Notes: generated by a model not told the origin, from the sequence alone. A DNA stretch of 64,000 nucleotides from DATFFO01 sp963744905 (GCA_963744905.1 CAVUUV010000003.1:620001-684000), one strand, 5' to 3'. Counted from the stretch's first letter, positions 43,052 to 51,466 are shown. Made by a program: numbers and translations.

Positions 43052-44281
43052 TCATGGTACGGGATGGTCACCGCTAGGGGAACCCACCGGCAGTCGCACA
43101 ACGAACCGGGCCCCACCACCGGGGGCATCACCCGCTTCGATCGTCCCTCCGTGAGCCTCGACCAGGGCCCGGACCAGGTAGAGCCCGATGCCCGACCCGG
43201 CCGAGGAGCCGTCCAGACGAACGAACCGTTCGAAAATCCGCTCACGCTCCCCCGGCGGGACTCCCTGGCCGCGATCGGACACCGCCAGGATCCCTTCTCC
43301 ATTCGAGCGCGACACCTCGACGGTCACCAGGCCCCCGACGGGCCCATGGATAGCGGCGTTCTCGATCAGGTTGACCATGATGCGCTCCAGGCGGAGCAGA
43401 TCTCCCATCACCGGCACGCTCTCGGTCGCTCGCACCACGAAACGGTGAGAGGGGAACCTGGCTTCGACCGTTTCCACCGCCCGCCCCGCCGCGGCCCGCA
43501 GATCGAGCGGTTCGAGGTCGAGACTGGTCTCGCCCAGATCGACCCGGCCCAGGTCCACCAGCTCACCTACCAGCTCTGAGAGCCGCTGCGACTCACTGGC
43601 GATGAACTCGACCGCCTCTTTGGCCAGGGGATCAGACATCACCACGTCGAGCTCTTCGAGAATGCGGGCGAAACCGATGATTCCGGCCAGGGGCGAGCGC
43701 ATGTCGTGTGCCACCCCGACCAGGAAGTCGGTGCGCTGGCGCTGGGTGCGATCCAGCTGCCTGAGACGGCGCTGGATCCGGGCGATGCGACGGCTGGAAG
43801 ATATGGCGGCCGCCAGCTGCCGCCCCACCTGGACCATGAGATCGATGTCTTCTGCGTCGAAGAGGCCGGGCCGGTAGGACTGGATGCTCAACACACCGAG
43901 CACGCGACTGCCGTTGCGAGCCGGGACGCCCAGGTAGGAGCGGGCATGGGGGGTCTCCTCGCCCACCAGGCGTCGTAGCGGCAGGCCTGACACCATCAGA
44001 TCCTCGATCTTGAGCGGCTCCCCGGACTCGAGGACCCGCTCGGTCAGGCCCCCCGAGTTGCGCTGATAGGAGGTGACGGTGACGGTTCCGGCCTCGACGA
44101 TGGTGAAGCGGATTCGAGAGCCTTCGGGGAGAGCGAAGGAGACTACATCCGCCGACAGGGCTCTCTCAATGGCGCCCAGCGCCACCTTGACCACCTCGTC
44201 GGGGGTCTCACCCCGGGACAGCGCACGGGTGATCTCGCCGAGGACGGTGAGTCGGTCGAGTGCCTTGGCGGAGAGGGTCAT
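43052..44281 (-). CDS. GAF-domain sensor histidine kinase (orphan)
   Basis: The 409-residue protein has no membrane helix. Residues about 1-170 form a GAF domain (PHARSYLGVPARNGSRVLGVLSIQSYRPGLFDAEDIDLM). A HisKA domain follows with the phospho-accepting His in VAHDMRSPLAGIIGFARIL, then a HATPase domain (N box ENAAIHGP, G boxes SDRGQGVPPGE and GSGIGLYLVRALVEAHGG). No response regulator gene is adjacent. It is inserted between hpt and ftsH, which are neighbours in mycobacteria. It may sense redox or a small molecule. Confidence 0.9.
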   Translation of the reverse strand: MTLSAKALDRLTVLGEITRALSRGETPDEVVKVALGAIERALSADVVSFALPEGSRIRFTIVEAGTVTVTSYQRNSGGLTERVLESGEPLKIEDLMVSGLPLRRLVGEETPHARSYLGVPARNGSRVLGVLSIQSYRPGLFDAEDIDLMVQVGRQLAAAISSSRRIARIQRRLRQLDRTQRQRTDFLVGVAHDMRSPLAGIIGFARILEELDVVMSDPLAKEAVEFIASESQRLSELVGELVDLGRVDLGETSLDLEPLDLRAAAGRAVETVEARFPSHRFVVRATESVPVMGDLLRLERIMVNLIENAAIHGPVGGLVTVEVSRSNGEGILAVSDRGQGVPPGERERIFERFVRLDGSSAGSGIGLYLVRALVEAHGGTIEAGDAPGGGARFVVRLPVGSPSGDHPVP

Positions 44282-44285
44282 GTGC

Positions 44286-44813
44286 TCACAGGGTGCTGGA
44301 GTCGAGCACCCCGACGTAGGGCAGATTGCGGTACTTGCCGGCGTAATCGAGGCCGTATCCGACCACGAACTCGGGACCTATCTCGAATCCGGTGTAACGG
44401 ACATCGAGGTCGACCCGCTGAATGCCCTGCTTGACCAGCAATGCCGCCACTTCGAGCGAATCTGGCTTTCGCACCCGCAGGCTCTTGAGCAGGTAGTTGA
44501 GGGTCAGGCCCGAGTCGATGATGTCCTCGACGATGAGGACATGGCGTCCTGCGATCTCCTCGTCGAGATCCTTGAGGATCCGCACCACTCCCGACGTCTG
44601 GGTAGAGGCTCCGTACGAGGAAACGGCCATGAAATCGAACTCTACCGGCAAGTCGATGTGGCGGGCCAGGTCGGCCATCACCATGAAGGCGCCCTTCAGG
44701 ACACCCACGATGAGGAGGGATTTTCCCTGGTAGTCGCGGGTGATGCCGGCTCCCATCCGCTCCAGGGCGGCGTCGATTTCCTCGGCCGAGATCAGGGTCT
44801 GTATCTGCGCCAT
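44286..44813 (-). CDS. hpt: Hypoxanthine phosphoribosyltransferase
   Basis: Hpt salvages hypoxanthine and guanine with PRPP. The 175-residue product has the PRPP-binding motif HVLIVEDIIDSGLTLNYLL and the catalytic-loop region SSYGAST, and the C-terminal purine-contact segment PEFVVGYGLDYAGKYRNLPYVGVL. The ATG at 44813 lies 22 bp inside the 3' end of tilS. The hpt-tilS pairing is typical of actinobacteria. Confidence 0.95.
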   Translation of the reverse strand: MAQIQTLISAEEIDAALERMGAGITRDYQGKSLLIVGVLKGAFMVMADLARHIDLPVEFDFMAVSSYGASTQTSGVVRILKDLDEEIAGRHVLIVEDIIDSGLTLNYLLKSLRVRKPDSLEVAALLVKQGIQRVDLDVRYTGFEIGPEFVVGYGLDYAGKYRNLPYVGVLDSSTL

Positions 44814-46102
44814 GTCAGCTCTGTCTGAGTGTGGATGACAAGGTAGCGCTTGGTCGCGGCATCGACCCAACCCAGGGGTAGGCGACGCACCGACGGAACC
44901 CAGACCGGGCCGTTAGACGAAACGACCACCGGATGACCCGGCCGGTCGGATGCCCCCACACCGGCCCGGGCCAGCGCCGCCAACGCCGCCGGGATCCCGG
45001 CGGCAGCCTCGACCGACAGCGGCTCGAGTCGATCGGCGTCGCCCACCATCCAGCCCTGTCCGAGGGGCATGGCCACCGGTGGCGCGCCGGAGATGGTGGC
45101 CACGAAGCGCCACGCTCCGAACCGGGTCGTGCCCGGAAGCTGCATGCCCACCGCCCCCGGCTCGGTGTCTGGAGATCCCGCTTCCGCCACCAGCATGGCC
45201 CCCCGTCTTCGCACGGTGATCCCTCCTCCCATCTGATACGAGGAGATGGTGCCCCGGGCCACGGCGTGGGCAGCTTCGACACCATCGCCCGAGGCGGATC
45301 GCATACCCGCCAGAGCCAGAAGGCGGCGAATGACCCGGGCCGCGGCGGCCGGGGGAGCCGTAGTGACGACGGAGGCGGCCACCTCAACCCCATCATCGGT
45401 GACCACGAAGGGGACCTCGCCCAGCCGCTCATCCAGATAGGCCACATCACGTCCCAGGAGCCCGGCGGTGGTGGCAAGGGAGCGTCGCAGGGCAGGGTTG
45501 AACTGTGCCTCCAGCATCGGTAACAGCTCCCGACGGATCCGGTTACGGAGTGGTCGATCCGATTGGTTGGCCGGGTCGTCATGCCAGTCCAGGCCGGCCA
45601 GGGTGGCCAGCTCGCGGGTCTGGGACCGGCTCACGCCCAGGAAGGGGCGGGCGAAGGGTGGCCGCCGGGCGGGGATCCCGGAGAGGCCGTCGATTCCCGA
45701 CGCCCGGAGCAGGTGATCGAGCACCGTCTCGGCCTGATCATCGGCGGTGTGAGCGGTCAGCACCCACTCCGGGGAGCGGCGCGCATCCCGGAGGGCCCGA
45801 TAGCGGACCCGACGAGCCTGGTCCTCGGGAGATGGGCCCGGGCCTAGCTCCACACGCGCCTCCTCCAGTGGCACCCGCAGCGCACCGGCCACCGCCCGGG
45901 CCGCCTCCAGCATCAGGTCCGAAGCCTCCAGCCCGTGGTGAACGTGGACGGCCCGCACCCGCCGGCCCATACGGACACAGATCCACAGCAGGGCGGCCGA
46001 GTCGGCTCCGCCGGACAGCGCCACCGCCAGCGGCCCGCCGGGTAGGTCCGCCAGTGACTCGACGGCCGTCGCCAGCTCGGTCAGCCGACGCGCCTCAGCC
46101 AT
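44792..46102 (-). CDS. tilS: tRNA(Ile)-lysidine synthetase
   Basis: TilS adds lysine to C34 of the AUA-reading tRNA-Ile. The 436-residue product has the PP-loop ATP motif in AVALSGGADSAALLWI, VHHGLE and AHTADDQAETVLDHLLRASGIDGLSGI, followed by a less conserved C-terminal domain. It overlaps hpt by 22 bp at its end and the DUF2342 gene by 22 bp at its start, so the three form one operon. Confidence 0.92.
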   Translation of the reverse strand: MAEARRLTELATAVESLADLPGGPLAVALSGGADSAALLWICVRMGRRVRAVHVHHGLEASDLMLEAARAVAGALRVPLEEARVELGPGPSPEDQARRVRYRALRDARRSPEWVLTAHTADDQAETVLDHLLRASGIDGLSGIPARRPPFARPFLGVSRSQTRELATLAGLDWHDDPANQSDRPLRNRIRRELLPMLEAQFNPALRRSLATTAGLLGRDVAYLDERLGEVPFVVTDDGVEVAASVVTTAPPAAAARVIRRLLALAGMRSASGDGVEAAHAVARGTISSYQMGGGITVRRRGAMLVAEAGSPDTEPGAVGMQLPGTTRFGAWRFVATISGAPPVAMPLGQGWMVGDADRLEPLSVEAAAGIPAALAALARAGVGASDRPGHPVVVSSNGPVWVPSVRRLPLGWVDAATKRYLVIHTQTELTWRRYRP

Positions 46103-47124
46103 GAGGAGGGATCCGAGATCTCATCCAGGGTGGGCAGGGCATCGGGCCCGCTCCAGACCCGGTCCAGGGCCTCCCAGCCCGACTGACGCTCAACGGCCAG
46201 GACGAAGGCCTCGCCCTGTTCGTACTGCCGCATCTTCATTTCCAGGCCTGTGAGCCGGAAGAGCAACTGAGTGCGTGGGTCGGATCGGCGGGCCTTGAGG
46301 ATCCTGGCCATGCGGGCATGGCCGCGGAAGATCTCGGACCCGATGCGGTCCATGACCACGTGACCGTGACCCTCGAGCAGACTCATCAGAGCCTGGACCT
46401 CGTCGAGAGTGTGACGCTGCTCGGGGGAGGCGAAGAGCCCGACCAGGCCCCGCTCGTCGATGATGGGACGATCCTGGGAGCGGGCGTCCATTATCTCCCC
46501 CAGAACCCTGGCCAGCCGACCGGGCTCCGGAACCGCCTGGGAGATGAGAGTCTGCACCAGGGAGAGGAAGTGGTCCGCCATCCAGGGGACGCCCACGAAC
46601 TGGGCGCGATGGGTCATCTCGTGCAGTGCCACCCAGAGGCGGAACTCCGCGGGCCGGAACTGGTGGCGCCGTTCCAGGTCGATCAGGTTGATCCCGACAT
46701 AGGCCACCGTGTCTCCACGGTCCCCGGTGGGGAGCACCAGCTCGTACTGGCCCAGGACCCTTCTCGACAGGAATCCCAGCAACAGACCGGTCTCGGCAGA
46801 GACGACCTGATGGGCCAGAGCGGCCGTGGTGGCCCCGAGCCTGCCCGAGACCTCGAGCCTTTCGGCGATGCGCCTCTCGGCGGGCTCCAGCAGGTGCCCG
46901 AACGAAGCCAGATTGCGGTCGACCCATTCCACCCGGGAGACGACCTCGACGGAGGCTGCATCTGCGGCAGGGAGCCGGGTGGCCTCGGTCACCATGCCGG
47001 AAGCCTGCGAGGTGTATGCGGCCATGTCGGAGACGAGCCGGTCGAGGACGTAAGTGCCATCGAGCGGATGAGATCCGGCCACCCGGGCGGCCATCCGACC
47101 CGAGAGCGGAGATGGAGTCGTCAC
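46081..47124 (-). CDS. Zinc-dependent metalloprotease-like protein (DUF2342 family)
   Basis: The 347-residue protein contains an HExxH site (LWVALHEMTHRAQF) and the family segments NLIDLERRHQFRPAEFRLW and LMSLLEGHGHVVMD, characteristic of DUF2342, an actinobacterial gluzincin-like family also labelled coenzyme F420 biosynthesis-associated. Substrate and role are unknown. The GTG start overlaps the upstream gene's stop (GTGA). The DUF2342-tilS-hpt order matches mycobacteria. Confidence 0.85.
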   Translation of the reverse strand: MTTPSPLSGRMAARVAGSHPLDGTYVLDRLVSDMAAYTSQASGMVTEATRLPAADAASVEVVSRVEWVDRNLASFGHLLEPAERRIAERLEVSGRLGATTAALAHQVVSAETGLLLGFLSRRVLGQYELVLPTGDRGDTVAYVGINLIDLERRHQFRPAEFRLWVALHEMTHRAQFVGVPWMADHFLSLVQTLISQAVPEPGRLARVLGEIMDARSQDRPIIDERGLVGLFASPEQRHTLDEVQALMSLLEGHGHVVMDRIGSEIFRGHARMARILKARRSDPRTQLLFRLTGLEMKMRQYEQGEAFVLAVERQSGWEALDRVWSGPDALPTLDEISDPSSWLRRVG

Positions 47125-47432
47125 TCGACGACTTTGTAGCGCTTCCGCACCACCTGCATGAAGTACTGGACGGTGGTGACGATGACGATCAACGCCGCCA
47201 GCACCAGGAGGGTGGGAATCAGGTACCGATAGGTCCAGTCGTCGGGACCGGTCTCGGCGGCCGGCTGCGCGGCCGGAACGGCAGGCGCAGGAGCGGGCCC
47301 GGAGGCGACCGTGGTAGCAGTGGTGGCGGCGGTCGTGTCCGTCGGAGCCTCCTGGGCCAGAACGGGCAGGCCCATTACCAGGAGGATGGTGAGAATCAAC
47401 ACGAAGGCGGGCAGGCGACGGACTGTGGGCAT
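47121..47432 (-). CDS. Small membrane protein with signal peptide and Thr/Ala/Pro linker
   Basis: The 103-residue product has a signal sequence (FVLILTILLVMGLPVLAQ), a linker of about 40 residues of Thr, Ala and Pro, and a C-terminal membrane helix (LIPTLLVLAALIVIVTTVQYF) ending in a basic tail (RKRYKVVE). It resembles small type I surface proteins of actinobacteria but no family is recognised. The ATG at 47432 is preferred over an in-frame start at 47462. The stop overlaps the DUF2342 start. Confidence 0.6.
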   Translation of the reverse strand: MPTVRRLPAFVLILTILLVMGLPVLAQEAPTDTTAATTATTVASGPAPAPAVPAAQPAAETGPDDWTYRYLIPTLLVLAALIVIVTTVQYFMQVVRKRYKVVE

Positions 47433-47480
47433 TGCGCAGGCCACACTACCAACGCTCCGCACACTGACGAAGCGGGTCTG

Positions 47481-47720
47481 TCAGCCCCGGATCTCCTCGC
47501 TGCGCAGGGCGGCGCGCAGACGGTCGATGAACTCCGGTGGAACCTCCTCGGACAGCCGCGACCGCACCACCACCCGCAGTCGGCGCTCGAACTCGTAGCC
47601 CCGTTCACACCACTGGCACATGGCCAGATGACGGCGTATTCGGCGACGCCGCCACCAGGTCAACTCCCGGTCTAGATAGAGATAGACCTCGGCGAGAGCT
47701 TCTTCGCAATAGTCACTCAT
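47481..47720 (-). CDS. Zinc-binding anti-sigma factor (RsrA-like)
   Basis: The 79-residue protein has the ZAS motif HxxxCxxC as HLAMCQWC and an upstream Cys in MSDYCEEALAEVYLYLDREL, matching RsrA/RshA, which hold SigR/SigH and release it when thiols oxidise. The ATG overlaps the sigma factor stop as ATGA, the usual sigma-anti-sigma coupling. An open frame extends to 47771 but lies inside the sigma gene. Confidence 0.88.
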   Translation of the reverse strand: MSDYCEEALAEVYLYLDRELTWWRRRRIRRHLAMCQWCERGYEFERRLRVVVRSRLSEEVPPEFIDRLRAALRSEEIRG

Positions 47721-48295
47721 GGTCTTTCGGCTCCATCCGGCACCAGTCCGCGGCGGCTTGCAAAATCCCACAACGCCCGCTGGAGCTGCTTTCTTCCCCG
47801 GTGCAGTCGGGACATGACGGTGCCGATGGGGATATCGAGGATCTCGGCGATCTCCTTGTATGAGAACCCTTCCAGATCGGCCAGGAGAACCGGGATACGA
47901 AAATGTTCGGGTAAGGCCTCGATGGCGTTCTTGATATCGGACTCGACCAGACCTTCGAGGAGCTGGTCCTCGGCGGAGCGAGCCATGTCGGCTGCCTCCT
48001 CGGAGCCGAGGCGCCGGTACAGGTACAGATCCTGAACCTCCTCGAGATCGGTCTCGGTGGGCCGGCGTTGGGCCTTGCGATACTTGTTGATGTAGGTATT
48101 GGTGAGGATGCGATAGAGCCAGGCCTTGAGGTTGGTGCCTTCGGTGAAGGTGCCATAGGCCCGGTAGGCCTTGAGCATGGTTTCCTGGACCAGATCCTCG
48201 GCGTCGGCGGGGTTGCGGGCCATGCGCATGGCAGCCGCATAGAGCTGGCCTGTGTAGGGCATGGCGTCCCGCTCGAAGTTGGCCTGGTCTGCCAC
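47717..48295 (-). CDS. ECF RNA polymerase sigma factor, SigR/SigH-like
   Basis: The 192-residue sigma factor closely follows Streptomyces SigR: FERDAMPYTGQLYAAAMRM, NPADAEDLVQET and GTNLKAWLYRILTNTYIN in region 2, then region 4 (LEGFSYKEIAEIL, GTVMSRLHRGRKQL). It probably governs the thiol-oxidative stress response with the RsrA-like protein downstream. The GTG at 48295 lies only two bases after the end of tRNA-Thr(CGU), so no normal ribosome-binding site is available. The FERDA segment is conserved in SigR, so a later start is unlikely. Confidence 0.93.
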   Translation of the reverse strand: MADQANFERDAMPYTGQLYAAAMRMARNPADAEDLVQETMLKAYRAYGTFTEGTNLKAWLYRILTNTYINKYRKAQRRPTETDLEEVQDLYLYRRLGSEEAADMARSAEDQLLEGLVESDIKNAIEALPEHFRIPVLLADLEGFSYKEIAEILDIPIGTVMSRLHRGRKQLQRALWDFASRRGLVPDGAERP

Positions 48296-48297
48296 AG

Positions 48298-48369
48298 AGC
48301 CGGAGAGGGGATTTGAACCCCTGGCCTACCGCTTACGAGGCGGTTGCTCTACCCCTGAGCTACTCCGGC
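48298..48369 (-). tRNA. tRNA-Thr (anticodon CGU)
   Basis: On the minus strand a full cloverleaf forms: acceptor GCCGGAG/CTCCGGC, D arm GCTC/GAGC, anticodon stem ACCGC/GCGGT with loop CTCGTAA (anticodon CGT, reading ACG), T arm AGGGG TTCAAAT CCCCT. The discriminator is T and CCA is not encoded. Its anticodon stem equals that of the tRNA-Thr at 6.9 kb. It lies between clpP and the SigR-like gene, all on the minus strand. Confidence 0.95.
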
Positions 48370-48423
48370 GGGGCCGAAAATGGTAGCGGGGCACCTGATC
48401 GGGTCCGATTCGCGGTTGAGGGG

Positions 48424-49029
48424 TCAGCGGTCCAGTCCGGCGGGGAGAGTGGCCGGAGACAGGATCCGGTCTACCAGGCCGTAGGAGACCGCCTCCTCGG
48501 CAGTCATCCACCGGTCCCGGTCCGTGTCGCGGCGAATCGTCTCCAGGTCCTGGCCGGTGTGGCGGGCCAATACCTGGTTGGCCAACTCCCGTTGCCGCAG
48601 TATCTCGGCGGCGTGTATCTCGATGTCCGAGGCCTGGCCTCCCACCCCTCCCACATGGGGCTGATGGATCATCACCCGCCCGTGGGGGAGGATGGACCGC
48701 CCTTCGGCCTCACCCCCGGCCAGGACCAGCGCCGCGGCGGAGGCCGCCATGCCAATGCATGTGGTATGGACGGGTGGGCGGACATGCTGCATCGAGTCGT
48801 AGATGGCGAACATGGCGTCCATGGAGCCGCCCGGGGAGTTGATGTAGAGGGCGATGGGCTGGTCGGGGTCCTCGGATTCGAGGTGGAGTAGCTGGGCCAC
48901 GACCAGATTGGCCACCTCGTCGTCGATCTGGCGACCCAGGAAAACCACCCGATGGCCGAGGAGGCGGGAGAAGATGTCGTAAGCCCGCTCTCCGCGAGCG
49001 GTCTGCTCGACAACGGTGGGGACGATCAT
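48424..49029 (-). CDS. clpP: ATP-dependent Clp protease proteolytic subunit
   Basis: ClpP is the serine protease barrel that works with ClpC and ClpX. The 201-residue product has the catalytic Ser in GMAASAAALVLAGG, His in MIHQPH and Asp in RDTDRDRWMTAEEA, plus INSPGGS and the N-terminal DIFSRLLGHRVVFLG. GGAGAA precedes the ATG. Actinobacteria usually have two clpP genes in tandem upstream of clpX; here only one is present, away from clpX, so another copy is expected elsewhere. Confidence 0.95.
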   Translation of the reverse strand: MIVPTVVEQTARGERAYDIFSRLLGHRVVFLGRQIDDEVANLVVAQLLHLESEDPDQPIALYINSPGGSMDAMFAIYDSMQHVRPPVHTTCIGMAASAAALVLAGGEAEGRSILPHGRVMIHQPHVGGVGGQASDIEIHAAEILRQRELANQVLARHTGQDLETIRRDTDRDRWMTAEEAVSYGLVDRILSPATLPAGLDR

Positions 49030-49056
49030 GGGTTCTCCTCTCTCTGACCGGGTATG

Positions 49057-49108
49057 TGCAACTCGGGGGTTGCAATGAGCCTAACACGTCGCGCAACTGC
49101 TAAGTTGC
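49057..49108 (+). promoter_or_regulatory. Two GCAAC/GTTGC inverted repeats, candidate ArsR operators
   Basis: TGCAACTCGGGGGTTGCA (49057-49074) and GCAACTGCTAAGTTGC (49093-49108) lie in the 84-bp divergent gap between clpP and the SRPBCC/ArsR operon. The second lies five bases before the SRPBCC start codon. Dyads of this type are typical operators for ArsR-family repressors, so the ArsR protein encoded downstream probably binds here. Binding to the first site could also affect clpP. Confidence 0.55.
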
Positions 49109-49113
49109 ACTAC

Positions 49114-49491
49114 ATGGATGACCACCAACTGCCCTTCGTCGAGCGAGAGATCGAACTGGATTCTCCGCCCGAAGAAGTGTGGAGATGGATGACCGAGTCC
49201 GACCTCACCGACGAGTGGCTGGGGGCGCGACTGGTTCCCCGCCCCGGAGGCAAGGTGACCGCAGCGAACCGCGATGTCATCGGGACGGTCGAAGAAGTCG
49301 AGGAGGGCCGCTCCATCACCTGGACCTGGCGGCACCCCGACGGCGAGCCCTCCCAGGTGACCATCGCCATCGACCCGGCCGGGGAGGGATCCCGAGTGAC
49401 CATCATCGAGCGGCTCCTCCCCTACCGGATCACCGGTATCGACCCGTTCATTGTGGATCGAGACCGGGGAATGCCCTCGTTGGCGGCGTGA
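49114..49491 (+). CDS. SRPBCC (AHSA1-like) domain protein
   Basis: The 125-residue protein has the START-like fold pattern of AHSA1 proteins: EREIELDSPPEEVWRWMTESDLTDEWLGA and GSRVTIIERLL. The family binds hydrophobic ligands or acts as a co-chaperone. The ATG at 49114 fits the family start; upstream codons open to 49054 run through the operators. The stop overlaps the ArsR start as GTGA. SRPBCC-ArsR pairs are widespread and usually form self-regulated units. Confidence 0.82.
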   Translation: MDDHQLPFVEREIELDSPPEEVWRWMTESDLTDEWLGARLVPRPGGKVTAANRDVIGTVEEVEEGRSITWTWRHPDGEPSQVTIAIDPAGEGSRVTIIERLLPYRITGIDPFIVDRDRGMPSLAA

Positions 49492-49796
49492 CCGATCCTC
49501 AGCCCATCTTCACCGCCCTGTCGGATCCGACCCGGCGAGCCGTGTTCGAGCGCCTCACCGAGACCGGACCAGCCTCGGCGACCGCTCTGGCGACCCAGCT
49601 TCCAGTCAGCCGTCAGGCGGTGGCCAAGCACCTGACGGCTCTGGCCGGGGCAGGGCTGGTGGAACGCACCCAGGTGGGTCGGGAGGTTCGCTACTCGGCG
49701 GTCCTGGAGCCCCTGGCCGACCTGGATCGTTGGGTAGCGGAGGTCGGCTCCCGGTGGGACGCCCGCCTCGACCGGCTGCGTCGTTCGCTGGGCTGA
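49488..49796 (+). CDS. ArsR-family winged-helix transcriptional regulator
   Basis: The 102-residue protein follows the ArsR pattern: FTALSDPTRRAVFERLTETGPASATALATQLPVSRQAVAKHLTALAGAGLVERTQVGREVRYS. No metal-binding Cys pairs are seen, as in the non-metal SRPBCC-linked subgroup. It probably represses its own operon through the dyads at 49057-49108. The GTG overlaps the SRPBCC stop. Confidence 0.9.
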   Translation: MTDPQPIFTALSDPTRRAVFERLTETGPASATALATQLPVSRQAVAKHLTALAGAGLVERTQVGREVRYSAVLEPLADLDRWVAEVGSRWDARLDRLRRSLG

Positions 49797-49797
49797 T

Positions 49798-49854
49798 CGC
49801 GTTCTCCCCTACCAAACGGGTCCTCTGAGGCGCCGTTTTGCTGATAAAAACGCC
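49798..49854. repeat. 57-bp copy of the intergenic terminator repeat
   Basis: This stretch matches 26012-26068 at 53 of 57 positions, beginning CGCGTTCTCCCCTAC and ending in TGCTGATAAAAACGCC. Again it lies between two convergent genes (arsR and holB). The hairpin here has a two-base internal mismatch, leaving AAACGG/CCGTTT and CCTC/GAGG stems, so it is a weaker terminator. The left inverted repeat of the 25.9-kb element is missing. Confidence 0.75.
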
Positions 49855-49856
49855 GA

Positions 49857-50876
49857 TCAGGCCAGGGCGGCGAACAGGTTGGTGAGGAGGAGCTGGCGGC
49901 GGAGGTTGAGCTGGAGGTCGGCCATGGCATCGAGGACCAGCTCGGCGTTGGTCACGGCGCGGGCAGGGTTGACGTCGGTGAGGTCGGCCAGGGCCACGTC
50001 GGTGTTCCTGACCGGGCCACCGTGCTGGAGAGAAGCCGAGTCGGTATACCAGGAGGCCAGGATCTCCAGCCCGCTCGTCAGCAGGGCCAGTTCCGCCCGC
50101 CGCTCAGCCCGGGACCGGCGCTCCTTGTCCTCCTCCCCGGCCACCGCCTCCTCGATCATGGGAGTGAGCGCATCCAGCACCTCGTCGGCCAACCGGCGGG
50201 CATCGCCCGGACGAGGGGTGACCCGTCCCGGGATGGAGAGCCACAGACGGCGAAATTCGCCCGCCTGGGGACGCCGGGCCAGGGCCAGGGCGAGACCGGG
50301 CCTTCCCCCCGCCACCCGGGCCAGACCCTCGGCGTCGGTCTGGTCCAGGTCGAGACCTGCAAGGGCCGACACCATCTCTTGTTCGGTCACCCGCCCGAAA
50401 TGCACGGTGCGACAGCGCGAGGCGATGGTGACCGGGAGTTCGTCCTCAGACTCGGCCACCAGCAAGAAGATGGTGGTGGGCGAAGGCTCCTCGAGAGTCT
50501 TGAGGAGGGCGTTGGCTGCCTGATCGGTCATCAGCCCAGCCTCGGGGAAGAGAAAAACCTTGCGGTCGCCCTCGACGGGTGATACCGCTGCCTGGGACAC
50601 CACGACCCGCGCCTGCTCCACTCCCAGCGTGGCACGGCCCTCGGGCAGGACCGGGATCAAATCGGCGTGATTGCCCTGACGGGCTCGCCGACAGGAATTG
50701 CATCCGGGGTCGCCCTCCGGACACAAGAGGGCGGTTGCGAAGGCGTGGGCCACGGTCGCCTTGCCAACGGCGGTGGCGCCGACGAACAGGTAGGCGCCGG
50801 CGGGGGCCTCCAGCTCGCGCTCCAGCAGTTCCACCACCCGTCGATGCCCCACGATCCCTTCGAACCAGGCCCTCAC
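49857..50876 (-). CDS. holB: DNA polymerase III subunit delta'
   Basis: The delta' subunit is part of the clamp loader of the replicative polymerase. The 339-residue product has a degenerate Walker A (VGATAVGKAT), a Cys cluster of zinc-finger type (CPEGDPGCNSCRRA), the segment DQAANALLKTLEEPSPTTIFLLVAE and the SRC motif (IASRCRTVHF). The GTG at 50876 overlaps the tmk stop as GTGA. The open frame to 51287 is inside tmk. The tmk-holB order is conserved. Confidence 0.92.
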   Translation of the reverse strand: MRAWFEGIVGHRRVVELLERELEAPAGAYLFVGATAVGKATVAHAFATALLCPEGDPGCNSCRRARQGNHADLIPVLPEGRATLGVEQARVVVSQAAVSPVEGDRKVFLFPEAGLMTDQAANALLKTLEEPSPTTIFLLVAESEDELPVTIASRCRTVHFGRVTEQEMVSALAGLDLDQTDAEGLARVAGGRPGLALALARRPQAGEFRRLWLSIPGRVTPRPGDARRLADEVLDALTPMIEEAVAGEEDKERRSRAERRAELALLTSGLEILASWYTDSASLQHGGPVRNTDVALADLTDVNPARAVTNAELVLDAMADLQLNLRRQLLLTNLFAALA

Positions 50877-51466
50877 CACCCCAGCCTCCCCACGATGTCG
50901 GAGGCGACCTCGTCGACGGGGCGGTCGGCATCGATCAGCACCACCCGGTCGGGCTCCTCGGCAGCCAGCTTCCGGTAAGCGTCGGCGACACGGGCCTGAA
51001 ACCGGCCCCCTGCCCCGCCAATTCGATCGACACCGTCCTGACGGGCCAGAGCAGTCTCCGGATCCAGCCAGAGCACGGCCACCAGCTCGGGCAACACTCC
51101 ATCGAGACCCGCCTCGTTGACCGACCGAACCCGCTCGATGCCCAGGTCCCGGGCTCCGCCCTGATAGGCCAGAGACGAGTAGTAGGTCCGATCCGATACC
51201 ACCGTCTTTCCGGCCGACAGCGCCGGGCCCACCACCGTGGCGGCCAGCTGGGCCCGTTGGGCGGCGAAGAGCAACGCTTCGGTCCACGGTGCCATCTCGG
51301 ACCCGTGCAACAGGAGCGATCGGATCTCCTCACCGACCTCGGTCCCGCCGGGCTCACGGACCACGACCACCTGGCGGCCCATCTCTCTCAGGCGGGCCGT
51401 CACCGCCTGGACCACTGTGGACTTGCCGGCGCCGTCCACGCCCTCCACCCCCAGGTAACGGATCAT
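50873..51466 (-). CDS. tmk: Thymidylate kinase
   Basis: Tmk phosphorylates dTMP to dTDP. The 197-residue protein has the P-loop GVDGAGKST, the DR(T)Y/REPGG segment (VVREPGGTEVGEEIR), VSDRTYYSSLAYQG and a short lid region. It overlaps both neighbours by four bases (ATGA with the MFS gene, GTGA with holB). Confidence 0.95.
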   Translation of the reverse strand: MIRYLGVEGVDGAGKSTVVQAVTARLREMGRQVVVVREPGGTEVGEEIRSLLLHGSEMAPWTEALLFAAQRAQLAATVVGPALSAGKTVVSDRTYYSSLAYQGGARDLGIERVRSVNEAGLDGVLPELVAVLWLDPETALARQDGVDRIGGAGGRFQARVADAYRKLAAEEPDRVVLIDADRPVDEVASDIVGRLGW

